From Sinorhizobium sp. RAC02 (lineage in GTDB: Bacteria > Pseudomonadota > Alphaproteobacteria > Rhizobiales > Rhizobiaceae): a stretch of DNA of 64,000 nt. Where the stretch lies: positions 1,178,001 through 1,242,000 of the forward strand of contig NZ_CP016452.1 in assembly GCF_001713395.1 (NCBI RefSeq), in the 5' to 3' direction. Below the pieces are notes generated by a model. That model was not told the DNA's origin, searched no databases, and worked only from the letters and a program-made list of their open reading frames with translations. This document shows, one piece after another, positions 18,422 to 27,333 of the stretch; the stretch's first letter is position 1, and every line of letters begins with the position of its first letter. The translations under genes were made by a program, and so were the position numbers.

Positions 18422-20749
18422 ATGACGACAGTCCGCACCATCCTGCATTGCAAGGCCGCTTGCATTGCGATCATCCTGCTTCTCATCGGCTTTGCCTTTC
18501 CTGCACAAGCGCAGGAGGTCGGGACACCACCGGCCGACAAGCTGCGCGAGATTTCGCGGCTGCTTGCCGATCCTGATGTCGCTGCCTGGCTCAACAGTGC
18601 CCAGGCAGGGGAAACCAAGGCGAACGAAAGCAAGACCGACCAGACGCCGGTCGCTGGCGCCGAAGCTGATATGCAGTCGGGCTATGTTGCGGAAAAGCTC
18701 GGCCTGATCCAGGAAAGGATCGACACCGCCATGCAAGGCGGCATGGAGTTCGGGCCTGGCGCACAGACGGCCATGACCAGGCTTGAGGCCGAAGTCACCC
18801 AGCGCGGCCCGTTGCGTTTCTTCCTGCTGCTGCTTCTCGTGCCCTTGCTTGCCATCGGCGCGGAGCGGTTGTTCAACCGCCTGTCGGCCCGCCACTGGCG
18901 CCGTCAGGCGGCGGGACCGATGGCCGACCCGGTCGGCGTGGTGCCAATCGGCCTTCATGCCTGTGGCCAGGCCATCTGTTTTGCGCTCGGCGCCTTGCTG
19001 CCGCTTGCCCTCGTTGCCTGGCCGCCGCTTTTGGCGCGCACCGCGCTCATTCTGGCCATAGCGGCCATTGTCATACGATTTTCCGGTCTTCTCGGGGCTT
19101 ATATCGTCTGGCTGCTCGAACAACCGGTTGGGCATGCGCTGCCGGTGACCGAGACCTCGCCAGAGGTGCCGCCTGTCTCAGCGGAGATCGCGCCGGCAGT
19201 CGAGATGCCGCCGCCCGAACTGGCCGTTGCTTCCGAAAGCAAAGCTGCGCCGGTCGTGTCTGAAGAAACCGCTTCAGTACAGGCCGCGATGCCCGAGCCG
19301 GATGGCGACGTCAGTGTGCAGCCGCGCGTGACGCCGGAGCGCGTCCGTTACTGGTTCTCCCGTTTCCAGCGGGGCTTGCGTGTCTTCATCGCCGGCTGGA
19401 CGGTGGTGGAACTCATGCGGCTGTTCGGCTTCTCGCAGGGCGCGTTGCTGCTCGTCATCTTCGCCTTCGATCTGGCCCTCTTCGTCATCGCCGTCGATGC
19501 GTTCTGGCGCCGACCGTATCGAGCCGACCACAGCGAAACCGCCCGCAAGATCTGGTCCTGGCTGGCGACAGTGGCTTTCATCCTGCTCCTGGTCGTGTGG
19601 ATAGCGGGGCTGCGCCTGTTGTTCTGGGGCGGCGTGGTCGCCCTCCTGTTGCCACCCGCCCTGCGGCTGACGACGGCGGTCGTCGCCCGCCTGCATGGCG
19701 GAAGCGAGACCATGCGCCCGACCAGCATGGGCTTCGTCATCGGTGAACGAGGGGCGCGCGCGCTCGTGATTATCCTCTCCGCCTGGTGGGTCGCGTCTGT
19801 CGCGGGTGTCGATGCCGCCGGCATGATGATGGGGTCCGGCGATACGGTGGTCAGCCGCGTCGCCCATGCCGTCACCCAGGCGATTGCCGTTCTTCTGGTC
19901 GCCGACATCCTCTGGCAGTTCGTCAAGTCCGACATTTCCGCACGCATGGCCAACGAGCCGGTTGGTCGCCGCGTGAGCGATGAGGAGCGTAGCCGCAACG
20001 CCCGCATCCGTACGCTGCTGCCGATCCTGCGCAACATGCTTTCGATAACCCTCGCCATCGTGGCCGTCATGATGGCTTTGACCAGCCTCGGCGTCGATAT
20101 CGGCCCGCTGATCGCCGGTGCCGGCGTGGCGGGCGTCGCCATCGGCTTCGGCGCCCAGACCATCGTCAAGGACCTGATCTCGGGCATCTTCTATCTGTGG
20201 GATGACGCCTTCCGCATCGGCGAATATATCGAGACCGGCAAATACAAGGGCGTGGTCGAGAGCTTCTCGCTGCGTTCGGTCAAGCTGCGCCATCACCGCG
20301 GACCGCTCACCACCGTGCCCTTCGGTGAGCTCGGCGCGGTGCAGAACATGAGCCGCGACTGGTCGGTGACCAAATTCAACATCTCCGTTCCCTATGACAC
20401 CGACCTTGAGAAACTGCGCAAGGTCATCAAGCGCATCGGGACGGATATCGCCGAGAAGCCCGAGTACAAGGAAAGCCTGCTGGAGCCGCTGAAGATGAAA
20501 GGCGTGGGGGAGTTCGGCGAATACGCTATTATCGTGCGCGTCGGCTTCACCACAAAGCCGGGCGAGCAGTTCATGATCCGCCGCGAGATTATGAACCGCA
20601 TCAAGCTGGACTTCAAAGCGAATGGTATCCAGTTCGCGTCACCGACCGTTCAGGTCGGCGGGCACCATAGCGATGCCGATGCGGCTGTCGCCGAAGCCCA
20701 TCGCCGGCGCCAGGAGGCGCTAGCGGCTGCCAATGGGGCGAGCGCCTGA
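18422..20749 (+). CDS. Large MscS-family mechanosensitive channel
   Basis: A 775-residue inner-membrane channel subunit. A cleavable signal sequence (about residues 1-30, ending PAQAQ) precedes a periplasmic segment, then roughly ten membrane helices, one loop with a long acidic/Pro stretch (about 240-305), and the MscS core from about residue 540: the pore helix GVAGVAIGFGAQTIVKDLIS, the beta domain GEYIETGKYKGVVESFSLRSVKLRHHRG and the alpha/beta vestibule. It is thus of the extended type, larger than E. coli MscS (286 aa). It releases solutes upon hypo-osmotic shock. Monocistronic. Confidence 0.9.
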   Translation: MTTVRTILHCKAACIAIILLLIGFAFPAQAQEVGTPPADKLREISRLLADPDVAAWLNSAQAGETKANESKTDQTPVAGAEADMQSGYVAEKLGLIQERIDTAMQGGMEFGPGAQTAMTRLEAEVTQRGPLRFFLLLLLVPLLAIGAERLFNRLSARHWRRQAAGPMADPVGVVPIGLHACGQAICFALGALLPLALVAWPPLLARTALILAIAAIVIRFSGLLGAYIVWLLEQPVGHALPVTETSPEVPPVSAEIAPAVEMPPPELAVASESKAAPVVSEETASVQAAMPEPDGDVSVQPRVTPERVRYWFSRFQRGLRVFIAGWTVVELMRLFGFSQGALLLVIFAFDLALFVIAVDAFWRRPYRADHSETARKIWSWLATVAFILLLVVWIAGLRLLFWGGVVALLLPPALRLTTAVVARLHGGSETMRPTSMGFVIGERGARALVIILSAWWVASVAGVDAAGMMMGSGDTVVSRVAHAVTQAIAVLLVADILWQFVKSDISARMANEPVGRRVSDEERSRNARIRTLLPILRNMLSITLAIVAVMMALTSLGVDIGPLIAGAGVAGVAIGFGAQTIVKDLISGIFYLWDDAFRIGEYIETGKYKGVVESFSLRSVKLRHHRGPLTTVPFGELGAVQNMSRDWSVTKFNISVPYDTDLEKLRKVIKRIGTDIAEKPEYKESLLEPLKMKGVGEFGEYAIIVRVGFTTKPGEQFMIRREIMNRIKLDFKANGIQFASPTVQVGGHHSDADAAVAEAHRRRQEALAAANGASA

Positions 20750-20840
20750 TCGGTAGAAACCCGCCGGCCGCCCACATATATGAACGCTCTTCCAGGGCAA
20801 GGCCCCACAATCGCGCCTGTGTCTATGGCCGATCTGAAGG

Positions 20841-20871
20841 AAAAACCCTGCGGCGGTGTCGCCACAGGGTT
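20841..20871 (-). terminator. Intrinsic terminator of the amphi-Trp gene
   Basis: A 12-bp stem with one mismatch (AACCCTG-x-GGCG and its complement) read on the minus strand ends in GGGTTTTTCC. It lies 40 nt beyond the amphi-Trp stop; on the plus strand it could also stop mscS transcripts, though without a T-run. Confidence 0.65.
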
Positions 20872-20910
20872 CGGCAGTCTTCAATACTGTCGTGTGAAGC
20901 TCGACCGGTT

Positions 20911-21189
20911 TTAGGCTGCGGCTTCTTCGCTCTCGTCTTCGTCCTTGTCATTCTCGACGTCGCCTTCGGCTTCACCGGCTTCCCAGGTCAGCTGGAACTC
21001 GATTTCGGCGCGCCCGTCTTCGATCTCGTAGGCGATCGAAGCGATGGCGTGCTCGGGGACCTGGACGTCTTCTTCGTCGATCTGGATCGAGAAGCGCTCG
21101 TTCGATTCCAGCGTGTCTGCCAGACGGCGGAGTTCAGCAATAAATTCCGTCAGCGAATAGTCTTTTTCGATTTCGCGATTGGCATCCAT
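20911..21189 (-). CDS. Amphi-Trp domain-containing protein
   Basis: A 92-residue acidic protein: YSLTEFIAELRRLADTLESN, then a beta segment FSIQIDEEDVQVPEHAIASIAYEIEDGRAEIEFQLTWE, and a low-complexity Asp/Glu tail. The helix followed by I-x-V/I-P-x-x-A...E-I-x-x-G-x-x-E-I-E-F-Q-L-x-W is the amphi-Trp family pattern, small proteins of unknown role. The ATG of MDANREIEKD follows GGAGAGAAC; an upstream in-frame start is 42 nt away in AT-rich promoter sequence. Monocistronic with its own terminator. Confidence 0.75.
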   Translation of the reverse strand: MDANREIEKDYSLTEFIAELRRLADTLESNERFSIQIDEEDVQVPEHAIASIAYEIEDGRAEIEFQLTWEAGEAEGDVENDKDEDESEEAAA

Positions 21190-21322
21190 GTTCTCTCTCC
21201 TGTTTAAGAGTTGGCATTTTAATAAGATCATGGATTTGTAATGCGGTGATGACCGTATAAATTTAAGTTCGTGACAAACTATTCTTTATAGTTCTCTTTT
21301 ATTCAGGATTTCTATTGCTGAT

Positions 21323-22495
21323 TTATCTTGGATCATCTCGATGCACGTCATGGACGGTCATTCCGATGGATTCCGGTGGTTTTTCCAGCCAGCGGGGGTG
21401 CTTCAGGGTCTTGCGGGTGTCCTCGTAGCCGGAATCCCAATGCTCGCGCATCGAGGTGCCGGAGAACTCGTAGTCCTTGGCGTCGCTCTCGTAGATCTTC
21501 TGTTGGTAGATAAGGTGGACGATGTTGATCTGCGGCACGTCCTCCATCGCGGCGAGGAAGGCCCGGTCGTCGTCCGTCAAGGCTTCCTGGGGCACACGCA
21601 GCAGCGCCTGGTGCAGCTTCAGGCGTAGGTTGTGGATGCGGCGGAACGTGTCCGTGTTGTTGCGGGTGCGGCTGGAATAGAGGATGTCCTTATGCCGGGC
21701 GAGCACATCCGCCATGTCGCGGGGCAGGATGCCGCGCGCGCTGAAAAGGTCGACCTGGAAGACCAGCGTATCGCGCACATCCTCCTGCTCGAGCAGGTAT
21801 TGCAGCGGCGTGTTGGAGACGATGCCGCCGTCCCAGTAATATTCGTTCTCGATCAGCACGGCGGGGAAGGCGGGCGGCAGTGCGCCGGACGCCATGACAT
21901 GCTCCGGGCCGAGCACCTCGATATGACTGTCGAAATAGCGGTAGTTGCCGGTCTGCACATTGACGGCACCGACGCTGAGCCGCTGGCGGCGGTCGTTCAG
22001 GACGTCCCAGTCGATCAGGCGGTTCAACGTGGTTTTCAGTTCGGATGCATCGTAGAAGCTGGTCGCCGTGGAGGCACCCGGCGGCTGGAACCAGGGATTG
22101 ATCTGGTGGGGGGAAAAGAAACCGGGTAGGCCCGATGTCATCGTCATCATGGCGCTGGCCTGGTTGCGCATCTTGCGGAAGACATCGCCTTCCGGCGTAA
22201 AGTGCCAGATCTTGCGGGCGGAGATCGTCTCCCAGAAGTCGCGCAGCCGATCGAGCCGGTTGCCCTTGGTGTTGCCAGCGATGATCGCGGCATTCACCGC
22301 GCCGATCGAGACGCCGGACAGCCAGTTCGCCTCGATACCGGCTTCGTCGAGCGCCTGAAAGACGCCGGCCTGATAGGCGCCGAGCGCGCCACCGCCCTGA
22401 AAGACAAGGCCCACCGCCGGATAGCCGCCGACGACATCGGCGATATCAGGCGTTTCGGATTTGCGCTTCGGCTGCAATCTGACCTGCTTGTCCAT
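21323..22495 (-). CDS. Patatin-like phospholipase with DUF3734 tail
   Basis: A 390-residue serine hydrolase. GLVFQGGGALGAYQAG (about residues 29-44) forms the oxyanion hole, GVSIG (61-65) carries nucleophile Ser63, and YWDGGIVSNTPL supplies the catalytic Asp of the Ser-Asp dyad. The C-terminal 150 residues contain RRIHNLRLKLHQALLRVP, the DUF3734 region of patatins commonly paired with ketone-body genes. AAGGA overlapping the adc stop codon sets the ATG; a TTG 15 nt upstream is possible. As third gene after bdhA and adc it may release fatty acids or act on stored polyhydroxybutyrate; that role is inferred. Confidence 0.88.
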   Translation of the reverse strand: MDKQVRLQPKRKSETPDIADVVGGYPAVGLVFQGGGALGAYQAGVFQALDEAGIEANWLSGVSIGAVNAAIIAGNTKGNRLDRLRDFWETISARKIWHFTPEGDVFRKMRNQASAMMTMTSGLPGFFSPHQINPWFQPPGASTATSFYDASELKTTLNRLIDWDVLNDRRQRLSVGAVNVQTGNYRYFDSHIEVLGPEHVMASGALPPAFPAVLIENEYYWDGGIVSNTPLQYLLEQEDVRDTLVFQVDLFSARGILPRDMADVLARHKDILYSSRTRNNTDTFRRIHNLRLKLHQALLRVPQEALTDDDRAFLAAMEDVPQINIVHLIYQQKIYESDAKDYEFSGTSMREHWDSGYEDTRKTLKHPRWLEKPPESIGMTVHDVHRDDPR

Positions 22496-22506
22496 GATCT
22501 CGTCCT

Positions 22507-23250
22507 TCAACCTAGTTCGCCCATGTAGTCGTGCACCACCTCGCCAAGCCCCAATGTGAGGTCGGCGACGAAATGCACCGCCGAGACAACCTCCAGCACG
22601 GGCAGGCGGGCGACGTCGGCGATGACGTGGCGGAAGAGCTGCAGGTCGGCCGGTCCCGTCCAGGCGCCCTTCACCGCGATGTCCTCGAGATGATAGCGCA
22701 CCAGTTCGCAGATGCGAGGTGTCGCGTCGACATGCGGGATGATCTTGACGAGGAAATTCGGCTTGGCAAGCGAGTGGGCAACCTCGGCGACGTCGAGCGT
22801 ACGGTGCTTGTAGCCCATGGTGGCGCTGGCGCAGAGCACGGAGCCGTAGTGCAACGTACCGACGATCACCTCGCCCTCGTGTACGAGCTTGGGAAAAGCG
22901 AGCTTCTTGGGAAAGCCCCAGATTTCCCGCCCGCCGGCGATGGGCGCGTCGTCGTCGAGATACATGGCGTGCACGTAGACGCCTTCTTCACCCTCGAAGC
23001 GAACCGGGATGACCTGGCCGGATTCCGTGTAGTCGCCAAACCCGGTGGAGTCCGGCATCTTGATGAACTCGTATTTGACGATGGGATCGATGATCTCCAG
23101 CGGCTCCGGCACCACGGCGCGCAGTGCATCGGGATCCGTCCGGTAGCTGATGATGACATATTCCCGATCGATGAACCGATAGGGACCCGGCGGATAGGCG
23201 GGGTTCGTCAGCGGCATGGCGTAGGCGTTGCGGACGTCGGTGGCCTTCAT
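22507..23250 (-). CDS. adc: Acetoacetate decarboxylase
   Basis: A 247-residue protein with the Adc signature [15 protein letters not shown]; the first lysine falls at residue 115, exactly where the Schiff-base lysine of Clostridium acetobutylicum Adc lies, with Lys116 that lowers its pKa. The family's E(x)G and the acidic pair are present ([17 protein letters not shown]). It converts acetoacetate to acetone and CO2. It is located directly after 3-hydroxybutyrate dehydrogenase (40-nt gap) and before a patatin, so it can drain acetoacetate made from hydroxybutyrate. Starts at MKATDVRN, after the sequence AGGAATCA. Confidence 0.9.
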   Translation of the reverse strand: MKATDVRNAYAMPLTNPAYPPGPYRFIDREYVIISYRTDPDALRAVVPEPLEIIDPIVKYEFIKMPDSTGFGDYTESGQVIPVRFEGEEGVYVHAMYLDDDAPIAGGREIWGFPKKLAFPKLVHEGEVIVGTLHYGSVLCASATMGYKHRTLDVAEVAHSLAKPNFLVKIIPHVDATPRICELVRYHLEDIAVKGAWTGPADLQLFRHVIADVARLPVLEVVSAVHFVADLTLGLGEVVHDYMGELG

Positions 23251-23290
23251 GTCATTGATTCCTACAGGAGAAAAATAGGGTGGGCGGCGA

Positions 23291-24097
23291 TCAGTGCGCC
23301 GTCCAGCCGCCGTCGAGCGAAAGGATCGCACCGGTCATCGAGGCCGCCTCCTCGCTGGCGAGGTAGAGGGCGAGGCCGGCGACCTGCTCGACCGTCACGA
23401 ACTGCTTCGTCGGCTGTGCCTCGAGCAGCACGTCATGGATGACCTGCTCCTTGGTAAGCCCGCGTGCGGCCATCGTGTCGGGGATCTGTTTTTCGACGAG
23501 CGGCGTCCAAACATAACCGGGGCAAATGGCGTTGACCGTGACGCCATTGGTGGCGGCTTCCAGCGCGACGGTTTTTGTCAGGCCGGCAATGCCGTGCTTG
23601 GCCGCCACATAGGCGGATTTGTACGGCGAGGCGACGAGCGCATGGGCAGAGGCGACATTGATGATACGGCCGAAGCCATGCTCTTTCATCGCCGGCAGTG
23701 CAGCCTTGATGGTATGGAACGCGGCGACGAGGTTGATCTGGACGATCGCCTGCCATTTCTCGTCCGGAAATTCCTCGATCGGCGCGACATGCTGGATGCC
23801 CGCATTGTTGACGAGGATGTCGCAGCCTCCAAATGTGTCGAGCGCGAGCTTCACCATCTCACCGATTTCGCTGCCGGAAAGCATGTTGGCCGGCGAATAC
23901 AGGCAGCGCACGCCATAGTCCGCCTCGATGCCGGCGCGCTCTGCCTCGATTGCGGCCGCATCACCCAGCCCGTTGATGACGATGTTCGCCCCCGCAGCGG
24001 CGAAACGGCGGGCGATGGCAAGGCCAATCCCGCTGGTCGAGCCGGTGACGATGGCCGTTCGGTTGCTGAGGGTTTTCGGCTGGGATGCGTCGTTCAT
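23291..24097 (-). CDS. bdhA: 3-hydroxybutyrate dehydrogenase
   Basis: A 268-residue SDR with TGSTSGIG cofactor motif (18-25), NNAG (97-100), and catalytic Ser150, Tyr163 and Lys167. The sequence [23 protein letters not shown] followed by an SLDGGWTAH end is specific to D-3-hydroxybutyrate dehydrogenases, whose C-terminal Gln/Trp region binds the substrate carboxylate. It oxidises (R)-3-hydroxybutyrate to acetoacetate with NAD. GGAGAT lies 4 nt before the ATG; another ATG is 12 nt upstream. First gene of the bdhA-adc-patatin unit, divergent from pstS. Confidence 0.93.
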   Translation of the reverse strand: MNDASQPKTLSNRTAIVTGSTSGIGLAIARRFAAAGANIVINGLGDAAAIEAERAGIEADYGVRCLYSPANMLSGSEIGEMVKLALDTFGGCDILVNNAGIQHVAPIEEFPDEKWQAIVQINLVAAFHTIKAALPAMKEHGFGRIINVASAHALVASPYKSAYVAAKHGIAGLTKTVALEAATNGVTVNAICPGYVWTPLVEKQIPDTMAARGLTKEQVIHDVLLEAQPTKQFVTVEQVAGLALYLASEEAASMTGAILSLDGGWTAH

Positions 24098-24198
24098 CGG
24101 GATCTCCATCGGACGTGGCGCGTGGCGTGGTTTGGAGCACGCCGACATTTCACGCAGATGACAGTCGTCTCGGAGCGATTGTGGCGATGCCGCCAATA

Positions 24199-24216
24199 TT
24201 GTCATGTGCCCGTCAA
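24199..24216 (+). promoter_or_regulatory. Pho-box-like site upstream of pstS
   Basis: TTGTCAT and CCGTCAA are 7-mers separated by 4 nt, the spacing of the PhoB box (consensus CTGTCAT-N4-CTGTCAC). It lies about 145 nt before the PstS-like gene. A third, weaker 7-mer may follow after another 4 nt. PhoB control is inferred. Confidence 0.5.
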
Positions 24217-24361
24217 GCAAACTTAATAGTAAAGAATGGCTGAAAACGCAGTTTGCTAATTTACGTCTTATGGTCATGCGCATTTTCGCGCCTGGCAGTC
24301 GGTGATGACTGTCGGGGCGGCTTCCCGTTGTCTGAAGGTGCGCATTGACGAGGGGAGATTC

Positions 24362-25438
24362 ATGATGAATGCATTCCAACCCCTTGCCCGCAATGTGTGG
24401 AGCAGGTTTGCGCTGTTGCTTGGCGCTGTAATTTTTTCCACCACAAGCGTCCATGCGGAGCCCATTCTTGGTGCCGGATCGACCTTTGCCGCGCCGATCA
24501 TCCAGCTCTGGTCGCATGATTACGAGGCGATGCGCACGGATGGCGGCGACTTCACGTCGCCGGACTGGCGCGTCGACTATGAGCCGGTCGGCTCGCTCGC
24601 CGGCGTGATGCGCCTCGGTCAGATCGAGACGGATTTTGCCGCAACGGATGCCCCGCTGCCGGCCGATGAACTGAAGGCGCGCGACCTCCTCCAGTTCCCC
24701 GTCGTCATGGGTGGCATCGTCGTCGTCGCCAATGTCGATGGCATAGGTGCCGGGGCGCTTCGCCTGTCCGGCCCCGTGATTGCCGATATCTATCTCGGCA
24801 AGGTCACCAAATGGTCCGACCCCTCCATCAAGGCGTTGAACCCGGATCTCGCCCTGCCGGATGCGGCAATCGAGGTTTTGCATCGTGAGGACGGATCAGG
24901 CTCGACCCTGGCCTTCACGGGATTCCTCTCCAAAAGCAGCCCGGAATGGGCGCAAAAGCCCGGCGCCGGCACGCTGATCGAGTGGCCGCTCGGCAAGGGC
25001 GAGAAGGGTACCGGCGGGCTTGCGAGCCTGGCGACCACGACGAAGAACAGTATTTCCTATCTCGAATATGGCCAGGTCGTGCGCCTCGGCCTGCCCTTTG
25101 CTTCGCTGCAAAACCAGGCCGGCACCTTCATCCGGCCAAGCCCGGAGGCCTTCCAGGCGGGCCTGGAGACGGCCACCTGGGACGGCACGACGGGTTCTGC
25201 CGCCGATGCCGCCGAAGCTGCGGGTGAAAAGGCCTATCCGATGACGGTCGTCACCTATGCGGTCGTGCCGAAGGACCGCGGAGAAGGGCGCATCAACCGC
25301 GTGCTCGATCTCTTCCGCGTCGCCTTCAGCCGTGGCGGCGATGAGGCGAGTGCGCTTGGCTACATCCCCGTATCGCCGGTGCTGGCCGGCAAGATCGAAG
25401 CGTACTGGACCGCGAATCTGGGCTTCGCGAACAACTAG
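24362..25438 (+). CDS. pstS: PstS-like phosphate-binding periplasmic protein
   Basis: A 358-residue exported protein. The signal sequence runs to about residue 35 (ending SVHAEP) and the mature part opens with ILGAGSTFAAPIIQLWSHDY, the PstS phosphate loop. Further ligand-binding motifs are ATDAPLPADEL and HREDGSGSTLAFTGFLS, both typical of PstS. The usual partners pstC, pstA, pstB and phoU do not follow; a Na/Pi cotransporter gene follows after 43 nt. It may serve a Pst transporter encoded elsewhere or act as a scavenger or sensor. GAGGGGAG precedes two adjacent ATGs; either could be used. Confidence 0.88.
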   Translation: MMNAFQPLARNVWSRFALLLGAVIFSTTSVHAEPILGAGSTFAAPIIQLWSHDYEAMRTDGGDFTSPDWRVDYEPVGSLAGVMRLGQIETDFAATDAPLPADELKARDLLQFPVVMGGIVVVANVDGIGAGALRLSGPVIADIYLGKVTKWSDPSIKALNPDLALPDAAIEVLHREDGSGSTLAFTGFLSKSSPEWAQKPGAGTLIEWPLGKGEKGTGGLASLATTTKNSISYLEYGQVVRLGLPFASLQNQAGTFIRPSPEAFQAGLETATWDGTTGSAADAAEAAGEKAYPMTVVTYAVVPKDRGEGRINRVLDLFRVAFSRGGDEASALGYIPVSPVLAGKIEAYWTANLGFANN

Positions 25439-25481
25439 GCGCCAGAACGCTGCATTTGCTCCAATAGAAACGAGTTTTCCC

Positions 25482-27212
25482 ATGGAAATAAATATCTTCA
25501 AGGACATCCTCGTGCCGGTCATCGGCGGCCTGGGCATTTTCATGCTCGGCCTCGAATTCATGGCCAACGGCATCCAGGCCCTCTCCGTCAACAAGATGCG
25601 CGCGTTTCTCGCGAAGGCCGCCGGCACGCCGGTCAAGGGCGTGCTCGCCGGCACCTTCATCACGGGCGTCATCCAGTCCTCGACGGCGATGACCGTCATG
25701 GTGGTCGGTCTCGTCAATGCCGGTGTCGTCGGGCTCCGGCCAGCGATCAGCGTCATCATGGGCGCCAATATCGGCACGACGCTCGGCAATGGTCTCATCG
25801 CCTTGCCGCTCGGGCCGCTCGGCCTCATTCTTGGCGGTATCTTCGCGCTCATCTATTGCTTCGCCAAGAGCGAGAAGGTGCGCAACATTGCGCTCGCCTG
25901 CATGGGTTTCGCGCTGATCTTCTACGGCCTCAACCTCATGACGGGCGGCCTGCGTCCGCTGCGCAACCTGCCGGAAGTCATGGAATTGCTCCAGACGCTG
26001 AAGGCTGACTCCTACTTCAACCTGATCAAATGCGTGCTGATCGCCGCCGGTGTCACTGCGATGATCCACTCGTCCTCAGCGACAATCGGTATCGTCATGG
26101 GCCTCGGCGCCGCCGGCATTCTCGACTGGACGACGGCCGTTGCCTTCTCGCTCGGTGCCGACCTCGGCACGACCATCACCTCGTGGATGGCCTCGCTCAA
26201 CCTTTCCAAGAATGCCAAACGTGCCGCCTACGCCCATATCTCCTTCAACATCATCGGCGTGTGCATCACCGTGCCGCTGTTCTTCGTCTCCATCGGCGTC
26301 CTCGAATGGGCGATGCAGTGGTTCGGCGGTGATCCGGCCGTGGCCGTGATGGTCGATGGCAAGGAGACGTTCCCGCTGGTGCCGGTTGCCGTGGGTCTCT
26401 ATTCGACCTTCTTCAACATCTTCAACACGCTGTTGCTCTTCCCCTTCATCGGCGTGTTCGAGCGCGTGCTGTCGCGCGTCGGCCGCACGGATGCTGAAGA
26501 CATCGAGGACTATTCGACCCCGCGATTCCTCGACGGCAAGCTCTCCAACGACTTCGCGCGTGCCGTTCCCGCGATCCAGCAGGAAACCCAGCGCCACCTC
26601 CAGGCCGGCGCCATGTTCCTCGGCATCGCGCGTGGCGACAAGAAAGCGCCGTCGGACCCTGGCGAGCACTATCTCGCGACCGATATTCTCAGCCGTGACA
26701 TCCGCGCCTATACCGCCAACCTGATGAAGGAAGACCTGCCCTACGACCAGCTCGACCTCATCGCCAGCCTGATCGAGGAGGCCGACTTCACCGCGGCACT
26801 GACGGAATCGATGCATCAGGTCGCCCGCCGTGTGAAGCGTGAGAAATTCGGCAGCCAGGCCCAGCCGATCGTCGATACCGCGCTCGACAAGCTCGATGCG
26901 TCGCTGCGCGCCATCCTGCCGACCTATGGCCTTGCCGATCCGCAGATGCCGGCTGGTCACGCGAACTACCCGGAGGTCGAGGAACTGCGTGCCCGCACGC
27001 TGTCACTCGGCCCGAATGCGGGTGCTGCCGAACGCGGTACGATCCTCGCTCTGCTCGGCTCCATCGAGCGCGCGGAAATCCTCATCCGCCGCATCGATGC
27101 CGAGCGCAAGTCGGTCAATCGCCAGAGCGTGCTCGCCCGCGCCACCAACCGCAAGGAAACCCGCGAGCAGCAGATGGACGAAGGCGGGATGAGCCCGGTT
27201 CCGGCCGAATAG
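25482..27212 (+). CDS. Na+/Pi cotransporter family protein with PhoU-like tail
   Basis: A 576-residue membrane protein of the Na/Pi cotransporter II family. It has two inverted repeats, each with a QSST-type motif: TGVIQSSTAMTVMVVG near residue 60 and IHSSSATIGIVMGLGA near residue 190. After the last membrane helix (about residue 330) comes a 240-residue helical cytoplasmic domain of PhoU type. Bacterial NptA/YjbB-like members move phosphate with sodium and some export phosphate. It lies 43 nt after pstS on the same strand and probably shares its transcript; a good terminator follows, making a two-gene phosphate unit. Confidence 0.9.
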   Translation: MEINIFKDILVPVIGGLGIFMLGLEFMANGIQALSVNKMRAFLAKAAGTPVKGVLAGTFITGVIQSSTAMTVMVVGLVNAGVVGLRPAISVIMGANIGTTLGNGLIALPLGPLGLILGGIFALIYCFAKSEKVRNIALACMGFALIFYGLNLMTGGLRPLRNLPEVMELLQTLKADSYFNLIKCVLIAAGVTAMIHSSSATIGIVMGLGAAGILDWTTAVAFSLGADLGTTITSWMASLNLSKNAKRAAYAHISFNIIGVCITVPLFFVSIGVLEWAMQWFGGDPAVAVMVDGKETFPLVPVAVGLYSTFFNIFNTLLLFPFIGVFERVLSRVGRTDAEDIEDYSTPRFLDGKLSNDFARAVPAIQQETQRHLQAGAMFLGIARGDKKAPSDPGEHYLATDILSRDIRAYTANLMKEDLPYDQLDLIASLIEEADFTAALTESMHQVARRVKREKFGSQAQPIVDTALDKLDASLRAILPTYGLADPQMPAGHANYPEVEELRARTLSLGPNAGAAERGTILALLGSIERAEILIRRIDAERKSVNRQSVLARATNRKETREQQMDEGGMSPVPAE

Positions 27213-27222
27213 GATTTGCGAC

Positions 27223-27260
27223 GAGGCGTCGCGGCTTTATCGCCGCGGCGCCTCTTGTAT
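27223..27260 (+). terminator. Intrinsic terminator after the Na/Pi gene
   Basis: A 13-bp stem (GAGGCGTCGCGGC against GCCGCGGCGCCTC, one G-U pair) with a 6-nt loop followed by a T-rich TTGTATT, 10 nt beyond the stop. Confidence 0.75.
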
Positions 27261-27333
27261 TGTGTGGCTTCCGGGTTGATCTTGTCTAACGGTGCGGTAG
27301 CTCTGGCGTGTCGGTAAGTCTGGAGAACGGCGT

